Of a stretch of 13,164 bases of DNA, positions 1-6,651 are shown in pieces (the first letter of the stretch is position 1; each line of letters begins with the position of its first letter). The notes beneath the pieces are model-generated. The model was given only the letters and a program-made list of their open reading frames with translations, made no database searches and had not been told where the DNA came from. Both the position numbers and the translations under genes were made by a program. This DNA comes from Acidobacteriota bacterium (GTDB lineage: Bacteria; Acidobacteriota; Vicinamibacteria; Vicinamibacterales; UBA8438): NCBI GenBank assembly GCA_011523485.1, contig WTGR01000853.1, positions 1-13,164 on the forward strand, in the 5' to 3' direction.

Positions 1-86
1 GCCCGCGCATCGTCGCGGCCCTGCGCAGCCTCGACGGCAAGCGGGACCGGAACCCCCCGAAGAAGCACGGCAACATCCCGTTGTGA
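1..86 (+). CDS. Acyl-CoA carboxylase carboxyltransferase (beta) subunit, C-terminal end only
   Basis: Only the last 27 codons are in the window; the gene enters from the left edge and stops at TGA 84-86. The reading frame starts at base 3 and ends in PPKKHGNIPL. This basic tail followed by HGNIPL or HANIPL is the usual C-terminus of propionyl-CoA/acyl-CoA carboxylase beta chains (PccB/AccD5 family), which transfer the carboxyl group from carboxybiotin to the acyl-CoA. The identification rests on this short tail plus the neighbours, since the biotin carboxylase and biotin carrier genes of the same enzyme follow directly. The acyl-CoA substrate (acetyl, propionyl or other) cannot be told from this fragment. 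Confidence 0.75.
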   Translation, partial: PRIVAALRSLDGKRDRNPPKKHGNIPL

Positions 87-94
87 CCCGCGCG

Positions 95-137
95 CCGGCC
101 TCCCGGATCGTACCGCTTCGGAGCGGCGCGTGGCCGG
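95..137 (+). other. Possible nested hairpin between the carboxylase genes
   Basis: CCGGCC (95-100) is complementary to GGCCGG (132-137), and inside it CCGCT (113-117) pairs with AGCGG (122-126) around a TCGG loop. It lies 9 bases after the upstream stop codon. There is no T-run after it, so it is not a typical intrinsic terminator. It could be an mRNA processing or stability element, or chance pairing in GC-rich DNA. Confidence 0.2.
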
Positions 138-180
138 GGTGTGCCCGCGACGCGAATCGGCGCCAGTAGTGCAGTACGAT

Positions 181-187
181 AAGGAGA
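181..187 (+). promoter_or_regulatory. Strong Shine-Dalgarno site of the biotin carboxylase gene
   Basis: AAGGAGA lies 10 bases upstream of ATG 198 and fixes that ATG as the start. It is the clearest ribosome binding site in the carboxylase-tamB-Omp85 run; the genes downstream have weak ones and are probably translated in part by coupling. Confidence 0.75.
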
Positions 188-197
188 CGAACTGCCG

Positions 198-1715
198 ATG
201 AAGGTGCTCATCGCCAACCGCGGCGAGATTGCGGTCCGGATCATGCGCGGATGCCGCGAGATGGGGCTGCCGACGGTCGCCGTCTACTCCGACTGCGACC
301 GGCTGGCGCCGCATGTCCGCTACGCCGACGAGGCGGTGGCGCTCGAGGCGGACGAGCCGGCCGCCAGCTACCTGCACGTCGAGAAGATCATCGCGGCGGC
401 GCGCCGCACCGGCGCCGACGCCGTGCATCCCGGTTACGGGTTCCTGGCGGAGAACGCCGGGTTCGCCCAGGCCGTCGCCGATGCCGGGCTCAGGTTCATA
501 GGCCCGCCGGCCGGGGTCATCGAGCTGATGGGCGGCAAGACCGCGGCGCGCGAGGCGGCCGGACGGGCCGGCGTGCCGATCGTGCCGGGCAGCGGCGGCC
601 CGCTGCCCGAGGGAGCGACCGAGGCCGAGCTGCAGGCGGCGGGCGACGCCATCGGCTATCCGATCTTCGTCAAGGCGGTCGCCGGCGGGGGCGGCAAGGG
701 GATGCGGCTGGTGCGCGAGCCGGACGGGTTGCCGCGTGCGATTCAGGGCGCGCGGTCCGAGGCCGCGTCCGCCTTCGGCGACGGCGCCGTCTACCTGGAG
801 CGCTGCATCGAGCGGGGCCGGCACATCGAGGTGCAGCTTCTCGCGGACGAGCACGGCGGCGTGGTGCCGTTCGTCGAGCGGGAGTGCTCGATTCAGCGGC
901 GCCATCAGAAGGTGATCGAGGAGACGCCGTCGCCGGTGGTCGGTATCGAGACCCGGCGCGCGCTCGCGTCGGCCGCGGCCCGGCTGGCCGCCGAGGTCGG
1001 GTACACGAACGCCGGCACCATCGAGTTCCTGCTCGACGAGTCGGGGAACTTCTATTTTCTGGAGATGAACACCCGGCTGCAGGTCGAGCACCCGATCACC
1101 GAGATGGTCACCGGCATCGACCTCGTGCGCTGGCAGCTCCGGGTCGCGCAGGGAGAGCGTCTGGAGATCGATCCCGAGCGGGCGCTCGCACCGGACGGCC
1201 ACGCCATCGAGTGCCGCGTCTATGCCGAGGATCCGAACGCGGGCTTCATGCCGTGTCCCGGACTGCTCGAGACGCATCGTCCGCCCGAGGGTCCCGGCAT
1301 CCGCGTCGACGCCGGCGTGGCGGCCGGCTTCGAGGTGCCCGTGCACTACGACTCGATGGTGGCCAAGGTGATCGCCCACGCGGCGGATCGCCGTCTGGCC
1401 ATCGATCGCATGGACCGCGCCCTCGCGGAGTACGACATCGGCGGGGTGCCGACCACCGTTCCGATGTTCCGATGGCTGCTGCGTCACGACGACTTCGTCG
1501 CCGCGCGCTTCGACACCACGTTTCTCGACCGCGTGCTCGTCGCGCGGGACGGGGCCGATTTCGTCGACCCGCCGGACGACGCCGAGGAGCTCGCCGTCAT
1601 CGCCGCGGCGTTGTCCGTGACGCTGGGACGCGCGGCAGTCGGGGCCGGCCCCGCCGCGGGTACGGCGGCCGGCGGGCGCTGGAAGCAGGCGGCGCGGGTC
1701 GAGGGACTACGATAG
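198..1715 (+). CDS. Biotin carboxylase subunit of acyl-CoA carboxylase
   Basis: This 505-residue cytoplasmic enzyme carboxylates the biotin of the carrier protein using ATP and bicarbonate, the first half-reaction of acyl-CoA carboxylation. The N-terminal preATP-grasp domain begins KVLIANRGEIAVRI. The ATP-grasp domain has the glycine-rich loop GGGGKGM at residues 163-169, then the motif ERECSIQRRHQKVIEE and the catalytic/metal-binding EMNTRLQVEHP at 289-299, so all key residues are present. A biotin-carboxylase C-terminal domain follows (HAIECRVYAEDP onward). The family core ends near residue 445-450; the extra C-terminal 55-60 residues resemble the linker of longer alpha subunits such as PccA and MccA rather than stand-alone AccC. 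ATG 198 is chosen from the AAGGAGA site. The carboxyltransferase lies upstream and the biotin carrier 19 bases downstream. Substrate specificity resides in the carboxyltransferase and is unknown here. Confidence 0.95.
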   Translation: MKVLIANRGEIAVRIMRGCREMGLPTVAVYSDCDRLAPHVRYADEAVALEADEPAASYLHVEKIIAAARRTGADAVHPGYGFLAENAGFAQAVADAGLRFIGPPAGVIELMGGKTAAREAAGRAGVPIVPGSGGPLPEGATEAELQAAGDAIGYPIFVKAVAGGGGKGMRLVREPDGLPRAIQGARSEAASAFGDGAVYLERCIERGRHIEVQLLADEHGGVVPFVERECSIQRRHQKVIEETPSPVVGIETRRALASAAARLAAEVGYTNAGTIEFLLDESGNFYFLEMNTRLQVEHPITEMVTGIDLVRWQLRVAQGERLEIDPERALAPDGHAIECRVYAEDPNAGFMPCPGLLETHRPPEGPGIRVDAGVAAGFEVPVHYDSMVAKVIAHAADRRLAIDRMDRALAEYDIGGVPTTVPMFRWLLRHDDFVAARFDTTFLDRVLVARDGADFVDPPDDAEELAVIAAALSVTLGRAAVGAGPAAGTAAGGRWKQAARVEGLR

Positions 1716-1734
1716 GCGCATAGGCGTATCCGGA

Positions 1735-2262
1735 ATGCGAATCGAGATCGAGGTCAACGGGAACGTACACGACGTCAGCGTCGAGCCGGATGCGGCGCGC
1801 CCCGGACGCGTGCAGGTGTCGTGGGACGGGACGACGCGGGAGGTCGATGCGCGCCTCGTGGAGCGCGATCGGCGCGGGATGCTGCTGTCGCTGGTGCGGA
1901 CCGGCGCCGGCGCCGCGAGCCGGCAGGTGCGCTGCGTGCCGACCGGCCGGAACGGGTTGACGCGGGTGCACATCGGCAACGTGGTCGTCGATACGGTGAT
2001 CAACGGCCGGCGGGCGGCCGGGGACGCCCCCGGCGGCGCCGCGGGCGGCGCGTCGCGGCTCGTCGCTCCGATGCCGGGCAAGGTGGTGCGGGTGCTGGCG
2101 GCGCCCGGCGACCAGGTCGAGGCCCGCCAGCCCCTGGTGGTCGTCGAGGCCATGAAGATGGAGAACGAGCTGGGCGCCCCGCGGGCCGGCACGGTCACCG
2201 AGGTGCCGGTCACCGAAGGCATGTCGGTAGAGGCCGGCCGGTTGCTGGCCGCCATCGAGTGA
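1735..2262 (+). CDS. Biotin carboxyl carrier protein with BT-like N-terminal domain
   Basis: This 175-residue protein carries the covalently bound biotin that shuttles CO2 between the biotin carboxylase and the carboxyltransferase. The C-terminal biotinyl/lipoyl domain (about residues 108-175) contains APMPGKVVRVL and the biotinylation motif EAMKMEN with the target lysine at residue 141. The first ~95 residues are a beta-rich segment (RIEIEVNGNVHDVSVE, then VSWDGTTREVDARLVE) like the BT domain that joins BC and BCCP in fused alpha subunits. A small Gly/Ala-rich linker lies between the two parts. Together with the 505-residue upstream protein the length is about that of one PccA/MccA alpha chain, so this looks like a split alpha subunit. 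The start ATG has only a weak ribosome binding site, and the 19-base gap suggests coupling to the upstream gene. Confidence 0.92.
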   Translation: MRIEIEVNGNVHDVSVEPDAARPGRVQVSWDGTTREVDARLVERDRRGMLLSLVRTGAGAASRQVRCVPTGRNGLTRVHIGNVVVDTVINGRRAAGDAPGGAAGGASRLVAPMPGKVVRVLAAPGDQVEARQPLVVVEAMKMENELGAPRAGTVTEVPVTEGMSVEAGRLLAAIE

Positions 2263-2272
2263 CAGGCGACCG

Positions 2273-3634
2273 ATGTCAGACGAGCTGTCGCGTCCCGGTA
2301 GCGTTCTCTTCGCCGCGCCGGCCGCGGAGCCGCCGCCGGCGAAGCGGTCCGCAGCGAAGCGGGTCGACTCCGCGCCCGCGGTGAAGGCGGTCGTGACCCG
2401 GGCGGCCGCCATCCTCGCGCGCTGGCGGCGCCCGCGGCAGACCGGTGACACGCGCTCTCCCGCCAACACGCTCCTCACCGGTTGGGCACGCCAGATGAGG
2501 CGGCTGGGGTTGCGCCCCCTGCGGTGGCGTTGGGCCCGGCGCCTGCGGCCGGGGGTGCGCCGGTCGCTCGTGTGGACGACCATCGCCGTGGTGGCGGTAG
2601 TCGCGGGCGCCCTCGTCTCGGTGACCACCATCGATCTCGGGCCGAGCCTGCGCGCGCGGGCGGAGCGGGCGTTCGCCGACTACATCGACCGGCCGGTCAC
2701 CATCGGCCGGCTCAGCACGTATGTGGCGCCGGGGCGCTTCCTGATCGAAGACCTGGAGATCGGAGGCCTCAATCCCGGCGACCGTCCGTTCTTCCAGGTG
2801 GATCGCATCGAGATCTCGACCGAGTGGGTGCCTCTGTTGCACGGCGAGGTGCTCGTGGACGCCGTCGAGCTGAGCGGCTGGCGCATGCTGGTCGAGTCCT
2901 TCTCCGACGGGCGGCAGAGCTTTCCCCGGTTCGTCCAGCCGGCGGACGGCGCCGAAGGAGCCGACGCGGCACCTCCCGCGGGCGACGCCGGCGCCGCGGC
3001 GCCGGCGGCGGAGGAAGGGGAAGAGGGCCGGATCTTCGTCACCACCGTGCAGCATCTGCGCGCCTACGACGGCGAGTTCGTGTACGAGGACCACGTGGCG
3101 CCGTGGAGCATCACCGCGCCCAACATCGACATGACGCTGGGCAAATCCACCGGCTACGGTGGGACGGCCGAGTTCCGCGGCGGGACGCTCGTCATCGGCG
3201 ACTTCGAGCCGATGACGATCGACATGGACGCCGACTACGTGCTCGACGGCGGTCTGGTCGACCTGACGCAAATCGATCTGTGGGCCGCCGACCGCGGCTT
3301 CACGGCGCGGGTCGACGGCCATGTCGACATGCTGAACTGGCCGGAGTCGACCTACAACGTGCGGGAGATGGCAATCGACCTGCCGGCGATGAAGGAGATC
3401 TTCTTCGCGCGGGACGACTTCACGGTCACCGGGGAGGCCGCGTTCAACGGTGTGTGGCATCTGTTCGAGGGCGGGCGGGAGCTGACCGGCTCGTTCGAAA
3501 GCGCGGACGCCACGCTGGCGGGACTCCGCTTTCCGAGCTGGACGGCGATCTGGTCTGGACCCGCGACCGCTTCGAGATCACGCGGGCGCATGCCGGGTTC
3601 TACGGCGGCGAGCTCGACTTCACCTACGCGATGA
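2273..3634 (+). CDS. tamB: TamB/AsmA-like protein, N-terminal part (reading frame broken near 3532)
   Basis: TamB-type proteins are inner-membrane-anchored periplasmic bridges that work with Omp85 proteins and have been linked to phospholipid transport and outer-membrane protein assembly. This 453-codon frame has a basic, Ala/Arg-rich cytoplasmic stretch (residues 1-97), one transmembrane helix (about 98-119, WTTIAVVAVVAGALVSV), then an AsmA-type start (RAERAFADYIDRPVTIGRL, RFLIEDLEIGGL) and beta-rich repeats. An acidic Ala-rich linker lies at about 223-254. Homologous sequence ends near Phe420; the last 33 residues are meaningless, while the coherent sequence (ELDGDLVWTRDRFEI) continues in the -1 frame. 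One base appears to be missing in CTTTCC at 3529-3534. The frame closes with TGA 3632-3634, overlapping an ATG in the C-terminal frame. The start is ATG 2273, 10 bases after the carrier gene; ATG 2495 is an alternative that leaves a shorter cytoplasmic tail. Confidence 0.8.
   Translation: MSDELSRPGSVLFAAPAAEPPPAKRSAAKRVDSAPAVKAVVTRAAAILARWRRPRQTGDTRSPANTLLTGWARQMRRLGLRPLRWRWARRLRPGVRRSLVWTTIAVVAVVAGALVSVTTIDLGPSLRARAERAFADYIDRPVTIGRLSTYVAPGRFLIEDLEIGGLNPGDRPFFQVDRIEISTEWVPLLHGEVLVDAVELSGWRMLVESFSDGRQSFPRFVQPADGAEGADAAPPAGDAGAAAPAAEEGEEGRIFVTTVQHLRAYDGEFVYEDHVAPWSITAPNIDMTLGKSTGYGGTAEFRGGTLVIGDFEPMTIDMDADYVLDGGLVDLTQIDLWAADRGFTARVDGHVDMLNWPESTYNVREMAIDLPAMKEIFFARDDFTVTGEAAFNGVWHLFEGGRELTGSFESADATLAGLRFPSWTAIWSGPATASRSRGRMPGSTAASSTSPTR
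2986..3007. repeat. 22-bp perfect GC palindrome inside tamB
   Basis: Every base from 2986 to 3007 reads the same on both strands; it is built from CGCCGG, CGCC, GCGG-type units and centred between 2996 and 2997. It encodes part of the Ala/Gly/Pro linker of the TamB-like protein (residues about 239-245). It is probably a by-product of GCN/GGC codons in low-complexity coding sequence. It could fold as a strong hairpin and disturb sequencing. Confidence 0.7.
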
Positions 3635-6600
3635 AGCCGCTGGGAGTCCCCGAGCCCGGCATCGCCACGTTCACGCCGCAAGTACGAGCGGCGGCTCTCG
3701 AGCCGCTGCTCGACGACCTGGGCGTGCCCGGAGCGCGTCCCCGGGGCAGGCTCGCGGGCGAGCTGAGCCTGGCGTGGCCGCTCGGCCGGTTCGCGGAGCG
3801 GGAGGGTGGCGGCGAGGTGTCGGTTGCGCCGCCGGCGGGAGTCTCCCTGATGCCCCGGGGCGGGCCGCCGGCGCCGCGGGAGGGGTGGCCCCATGACGCA
3901 CAACCGTTCGTGCCTGCCGCGGATCCGTGGCGGTTTCCGTTCGGTGGCGACATGCGGTTCACGTTCGAGCCGGACGGCGTGGACATTGGGCCGAGCTGGT
4001 TCGCGACGCCTCTGACGGCGATGACTTTCGAAGGCCGCACCGCCTGGGGCGAGCGGTCGAGGATTCCGTTCCACGTCGCCAGCGCGGACTGGCTGGAGAG
4101 CGATCGGGTCATGGCCGCCGTCATGACCGCGTTCGGGCGCCCGACCGGCGATCTGGCGATCGACGGCCGCGGGACGATGACCGGCGTGATGCTGGGAGCG
4201 CTGACGTCGCCGCGCATCGAGGCGGCTTTCGCCGGCGACGCGATCGAGGCCTGGAACGTCGAGTGGGGCCGCGGCGAGGGAGACATCGTCGTCGAGGACT
4301 CCGTTCTGGAGGTTGCGGGCGCCCGGTTTCGCCAGGCGGCGTCCAGTCTGGCCGTCGACGGCCGCTTCGCCATCGGTGCGGCGCGTTCCGGAGGCGAGCA
4401 GATCAATGCCCGGTTCGAGGTCGACGCATTACCGGCCCAGTACATCCGCGACGCCTTCGAGCTGGAGGGCTACACCATCGACGGTCCGACGTACGGCCAG
4501 ATCCGCCTGTACGGAGACTACGGCGCGCCGCTCGGCTTCGGGCGGATGCGACTGGGCGCAGGCCTGGCCTACGGAGAGCCCTTCGACGAGGCGGAGGCCG
4601 ATCTCCGTTTCGACGGCGGCGGCGTCTGGCTCAACGGCCTGACGGTACGGCAGGGAGACGGCGAGGTCACCGGGGCGATGTACGTGCAGTGGAACGGCAC
4701 CTACTCCGTCACGGCCGATGCCCGCGGCCTGCAGCTCTCCGCGTCGCGGATGGTGGAGCGCGTTCCGGTGGCCGTCGCCGGACGCATCGACGCCGCCATC
4801 TCGGGCGCCGGCGCCTTCGCCGACCCGCGCTACGAGATCCGGGGCGCGATGGCCGACGTGACCATGGCGGGCGCCGCGGTCGGGGAGGTGACGGGACGTC
4901 TCGACGTCGCGGGAGGCGTGATGAACGTCGAGCTGGAGGCGGCGTCGCCGGATGTCGCGGTTTCCGGCTCCGGCCGCATCGGGCTGGTGGACGAGGCGCC
5001 CGCCCGGTTTCGCTTCAGCGTGACCAACACCCGGCTCGACCCGTTCGCACGCGCCCTGCAGCCGGGGTTGTCGGAGATGACCGCGCTGGTGGCCAGCGGC
5101 ACGGTCACGGTCGACGGGGAGCTGCTCGACCTCGATCGGTTGGGAGTCGACGTCAGGGCGGATCGTCTCGCACTCACGGTGTTCGACTTCGAGCTGGAGA
5201 ACGACGGCCCGGTCCGTCTCTCTCTCGCCGACAACGTGGTGCACGTCGACCGGATGCGGTTGCGGGGCGAGGAGACGAACCTGGAGCTGGCGGGCGACGT
5301 GGCGCTGGCCGACGAGCGGTTCGCGCTGCGTGCGGAGGGCAACGCCGGGCTCGGCATTCTGGAGGGCCTGATTCCCGACGTGCGCAGCCGCGGAACGATG
5401 CGCCTGGCGGCCGACATCGGCGGCTCGCTCGACGCGCCTGTCGTCACCGGCGCGGCTCGTGTTGCGAACGGCCGGGTCCGGCATCTGTCGCTGCCGCACG
5501 CACTCGACGCGGTCAACGGCCGCGTGATTCTGGAGCCGGGCGGGGTTCGCTTCGACGAGCTGACCGCGGAGCTCGGCGGCGGCCCGGTCAGTTTCGGCGG
5601 CCGGGTCGGGCTGGAGGGCTACCGCCTCGGCGATCTCGGTGTGACCGCCACCGGCCGGGACATCTCCCTGCGTTATCCCGAGGGCATTCGGTCCCGCGTC
5701 GACGCGGAGCTGATTCTGCAGGGATCCGTCGATGCGCCGACGCTGGGTGGTCTCGTAACCGTGGAGGACGCAATCTGGCTGGAGCTCTTCGAGTCCGACG
5801 GCGGACTCATGAACCTGATGGGCACCGAGACCGCGGCCAGTCCGGCGGAGACCACGCTGCCCGTGCGGTTCGATCTGCGCATCTCGGCGCCCTCGAGCCT
5901 GCGCATCTCGGACAACCGGGCTCAGATCGTCGCCAGCGCGGACCTGACCCTGACCGGCACGTTCGATCGGCCGTCCCTGCTCGGCAACGCGGAGATCGAG
6001 CGCGGGCAGATCTATTTCGAGGGCAACCGCTATCGGCTGACCCGCGGCAGCGTCGGATTCACGAACCCCGTCGCGATGGAGCCGTTCCTCGACGTCGAGG
6101 CGGAGACCGACATCCGCGTTCCGGGTCAGACGTACCGCATCACCCTGGGTCTCACCGGACCGCTCGATCGGCTGGAGCCGCCGACGCTGGAGTCCGATCC
6201 GCCGCTGCAGCAGTTCGAGATCGTCGGGCTGCTGCTGGGCGATATCCGAGACCCGCAACAGGCCGAGATCCGTACCCTGCGGGCGCCCGAGGCGTCTCAG
6301 CAGGGGCTGCTGATGCAGGGCATCGGGGCAGGGCTCCTGAACAACCCCGTGCTGGCGGAGGTCGGGGGGGTGGTGGAGCGGTCGTTCGGGGTCGACACCT
6401 TCGAGATCACGCCGTCCCTGGACGATCCGGCGGCCCAGCAGTCGACGCAGCTCGTCCCGACCGCGCGCGTGCTGATCGGCAAGCGCGTCTCCGACCGGGC
6501 GCACCTGACCTTCTCCCGCGCGGTCAGCGGCAGCAACCAGGACCTCATCGTGGTCTTCGAGTACGACGCCACCGATCGGCTGTCGTGGGTCCTGTCGCAG

Positions 6601-6651
6601 AACGAGGATCTGACCTACGCGCTCGACGTACGGGTCCGGCATGCTTTCTGA
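3631..6651 (+). CDS. tamB: TamB translocation/assembly protein, C-terminal part
   Basis: This is the continuation of the TamB-like gene in the frame -1 relative to the N-terminal piece. Sensible sequence in this frame begins at about 3533-3535 (ELDGDLVWTRDRF, AHAGFYGGELDF); ATG 3631 is the first plausible in-frame initiator and gives 1006 residues. The protein is made of repeated short beta-strands, as in the long hydrophobic-grooved beta-structure of AsmA/TamB proteins. The last 350-400 residues match the TamB (DUF490) domain style, with RGQIYFEGNRYRLTRGSVGF, TYRITLGLTGPLDRL, VLIGKRVSDRAHLTFSRA and a C-terminus VRVRHAF ending in phenylalanine, which suits contact with an Omp85 barrel. With one base restored, the full gene 2273-6651 would encode about 1459 residues, similar to other TamB proteins. 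Its stop TGA 6649-6651 overlaps the next ATG (TGATG), which is strong evidence of coupling to the Omp85 gene. Confidence 0.85.
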   Translation: MKPLGVPEPGIATFTPQVRAAALEPLLDDLGVPGARPRGRLAGELSLAWPLGRFAEREGGGEVSVAPPAGVSLMPRGGPPAPREGWPHDAQPFVPAADPWRFPFGGDMRFTFEPDGVDIGPSWFATPLTAMTFEGRTAWGERSRIPFHVASADWLESDRVMAAVMTAFGRPTGDLAIDGRGTMTGVMLGALTSPRIEAAFAGDAIEAWNVEWGRGEGDIVVEDSVLEVAGARFRQAASSLAVDGRFAIGAARSGGEQINARFEVDALPAQYIRDAFELEGYTIDGPTYGQIRLYGDYGAPLGFGRMRLGAGLAYGEPFDEAEADLRFDGGGVWLNGLTVRQGDGEVTGAMYVQWNGTYSVTADARGLQLSASRMVERVPVAVAGRIDAAISGAGAFADPRYEIRGAMADVTMAGAAVGEVTGRLDVAGGVMNVELEAASPDVAVSGSGRIGLVDEAPARFRFSVTNTRLDPFARALQPGLSEMTALVASGTVTVDGELLDLDRLGVDVRADRLALTVFDFELENDGPVRLSLADNVVHVDRMRLRGEETNLELAGDVALADERFALRAEGNAGLGILEGLIPDVRSRGTMRLAADIGGSLDAPVVTGAARVANGRVRHLSLPHALDAVNGRVILEPGGVRFDELTAELGGGPVSFGGRVGLEGYRLGDLGVTATGRDISLRYPEGIRSRVDAELILQGSVDAPTLGGLVTVEDAIWLELFESDGGLMNLMGTETAASPAETTLPVRFDLRISAPSSLRISDNRAQIVASADLTLTGTFDRPSLLGNAEIERGQIYFEGNRYRLTRGSVGFTNPVAMEPFLDVEAETDIRVPGQTYRITLGLTGPLDRLEPPTLESDPPLQQFEIVGLLLGDIRDPQQAEIRTLRAPEASQQGLLMQGIGAGLLNNPVLAEVGGVVERSFGVDTFEITPSLDDPAAQQSTQLVPTARVLIGKRVSDRAHLTFSRAVSGSNQDLIVVFEYDATDRLSWVLSQNEDLTYALDVRVRHAF

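Noticed and set aside
152..180. Promoter before the biotin carboxylase gene (TACGAT at 175-180)
   Set aside because: The -10-like hexamer has no reasonable -35 at 16-18 bp and it overlaps the leader next to the ribosome binding site.
2482..3530. Upstream part of the TamB C-terminal frame (2482-3530)
   Set aside because: In this frame the product is Arg-rich nonsense; the real TamB sequence over this stretch is in the frame of ATG 2273.
3927..6650. Upstream extension of the Omp85 frame back to 3927
   Set aside because: The product over this stretch is Arg/Gly-rich nonsense lying over the TamB frame; the signal peptide at ATG 6651 marks the true start.
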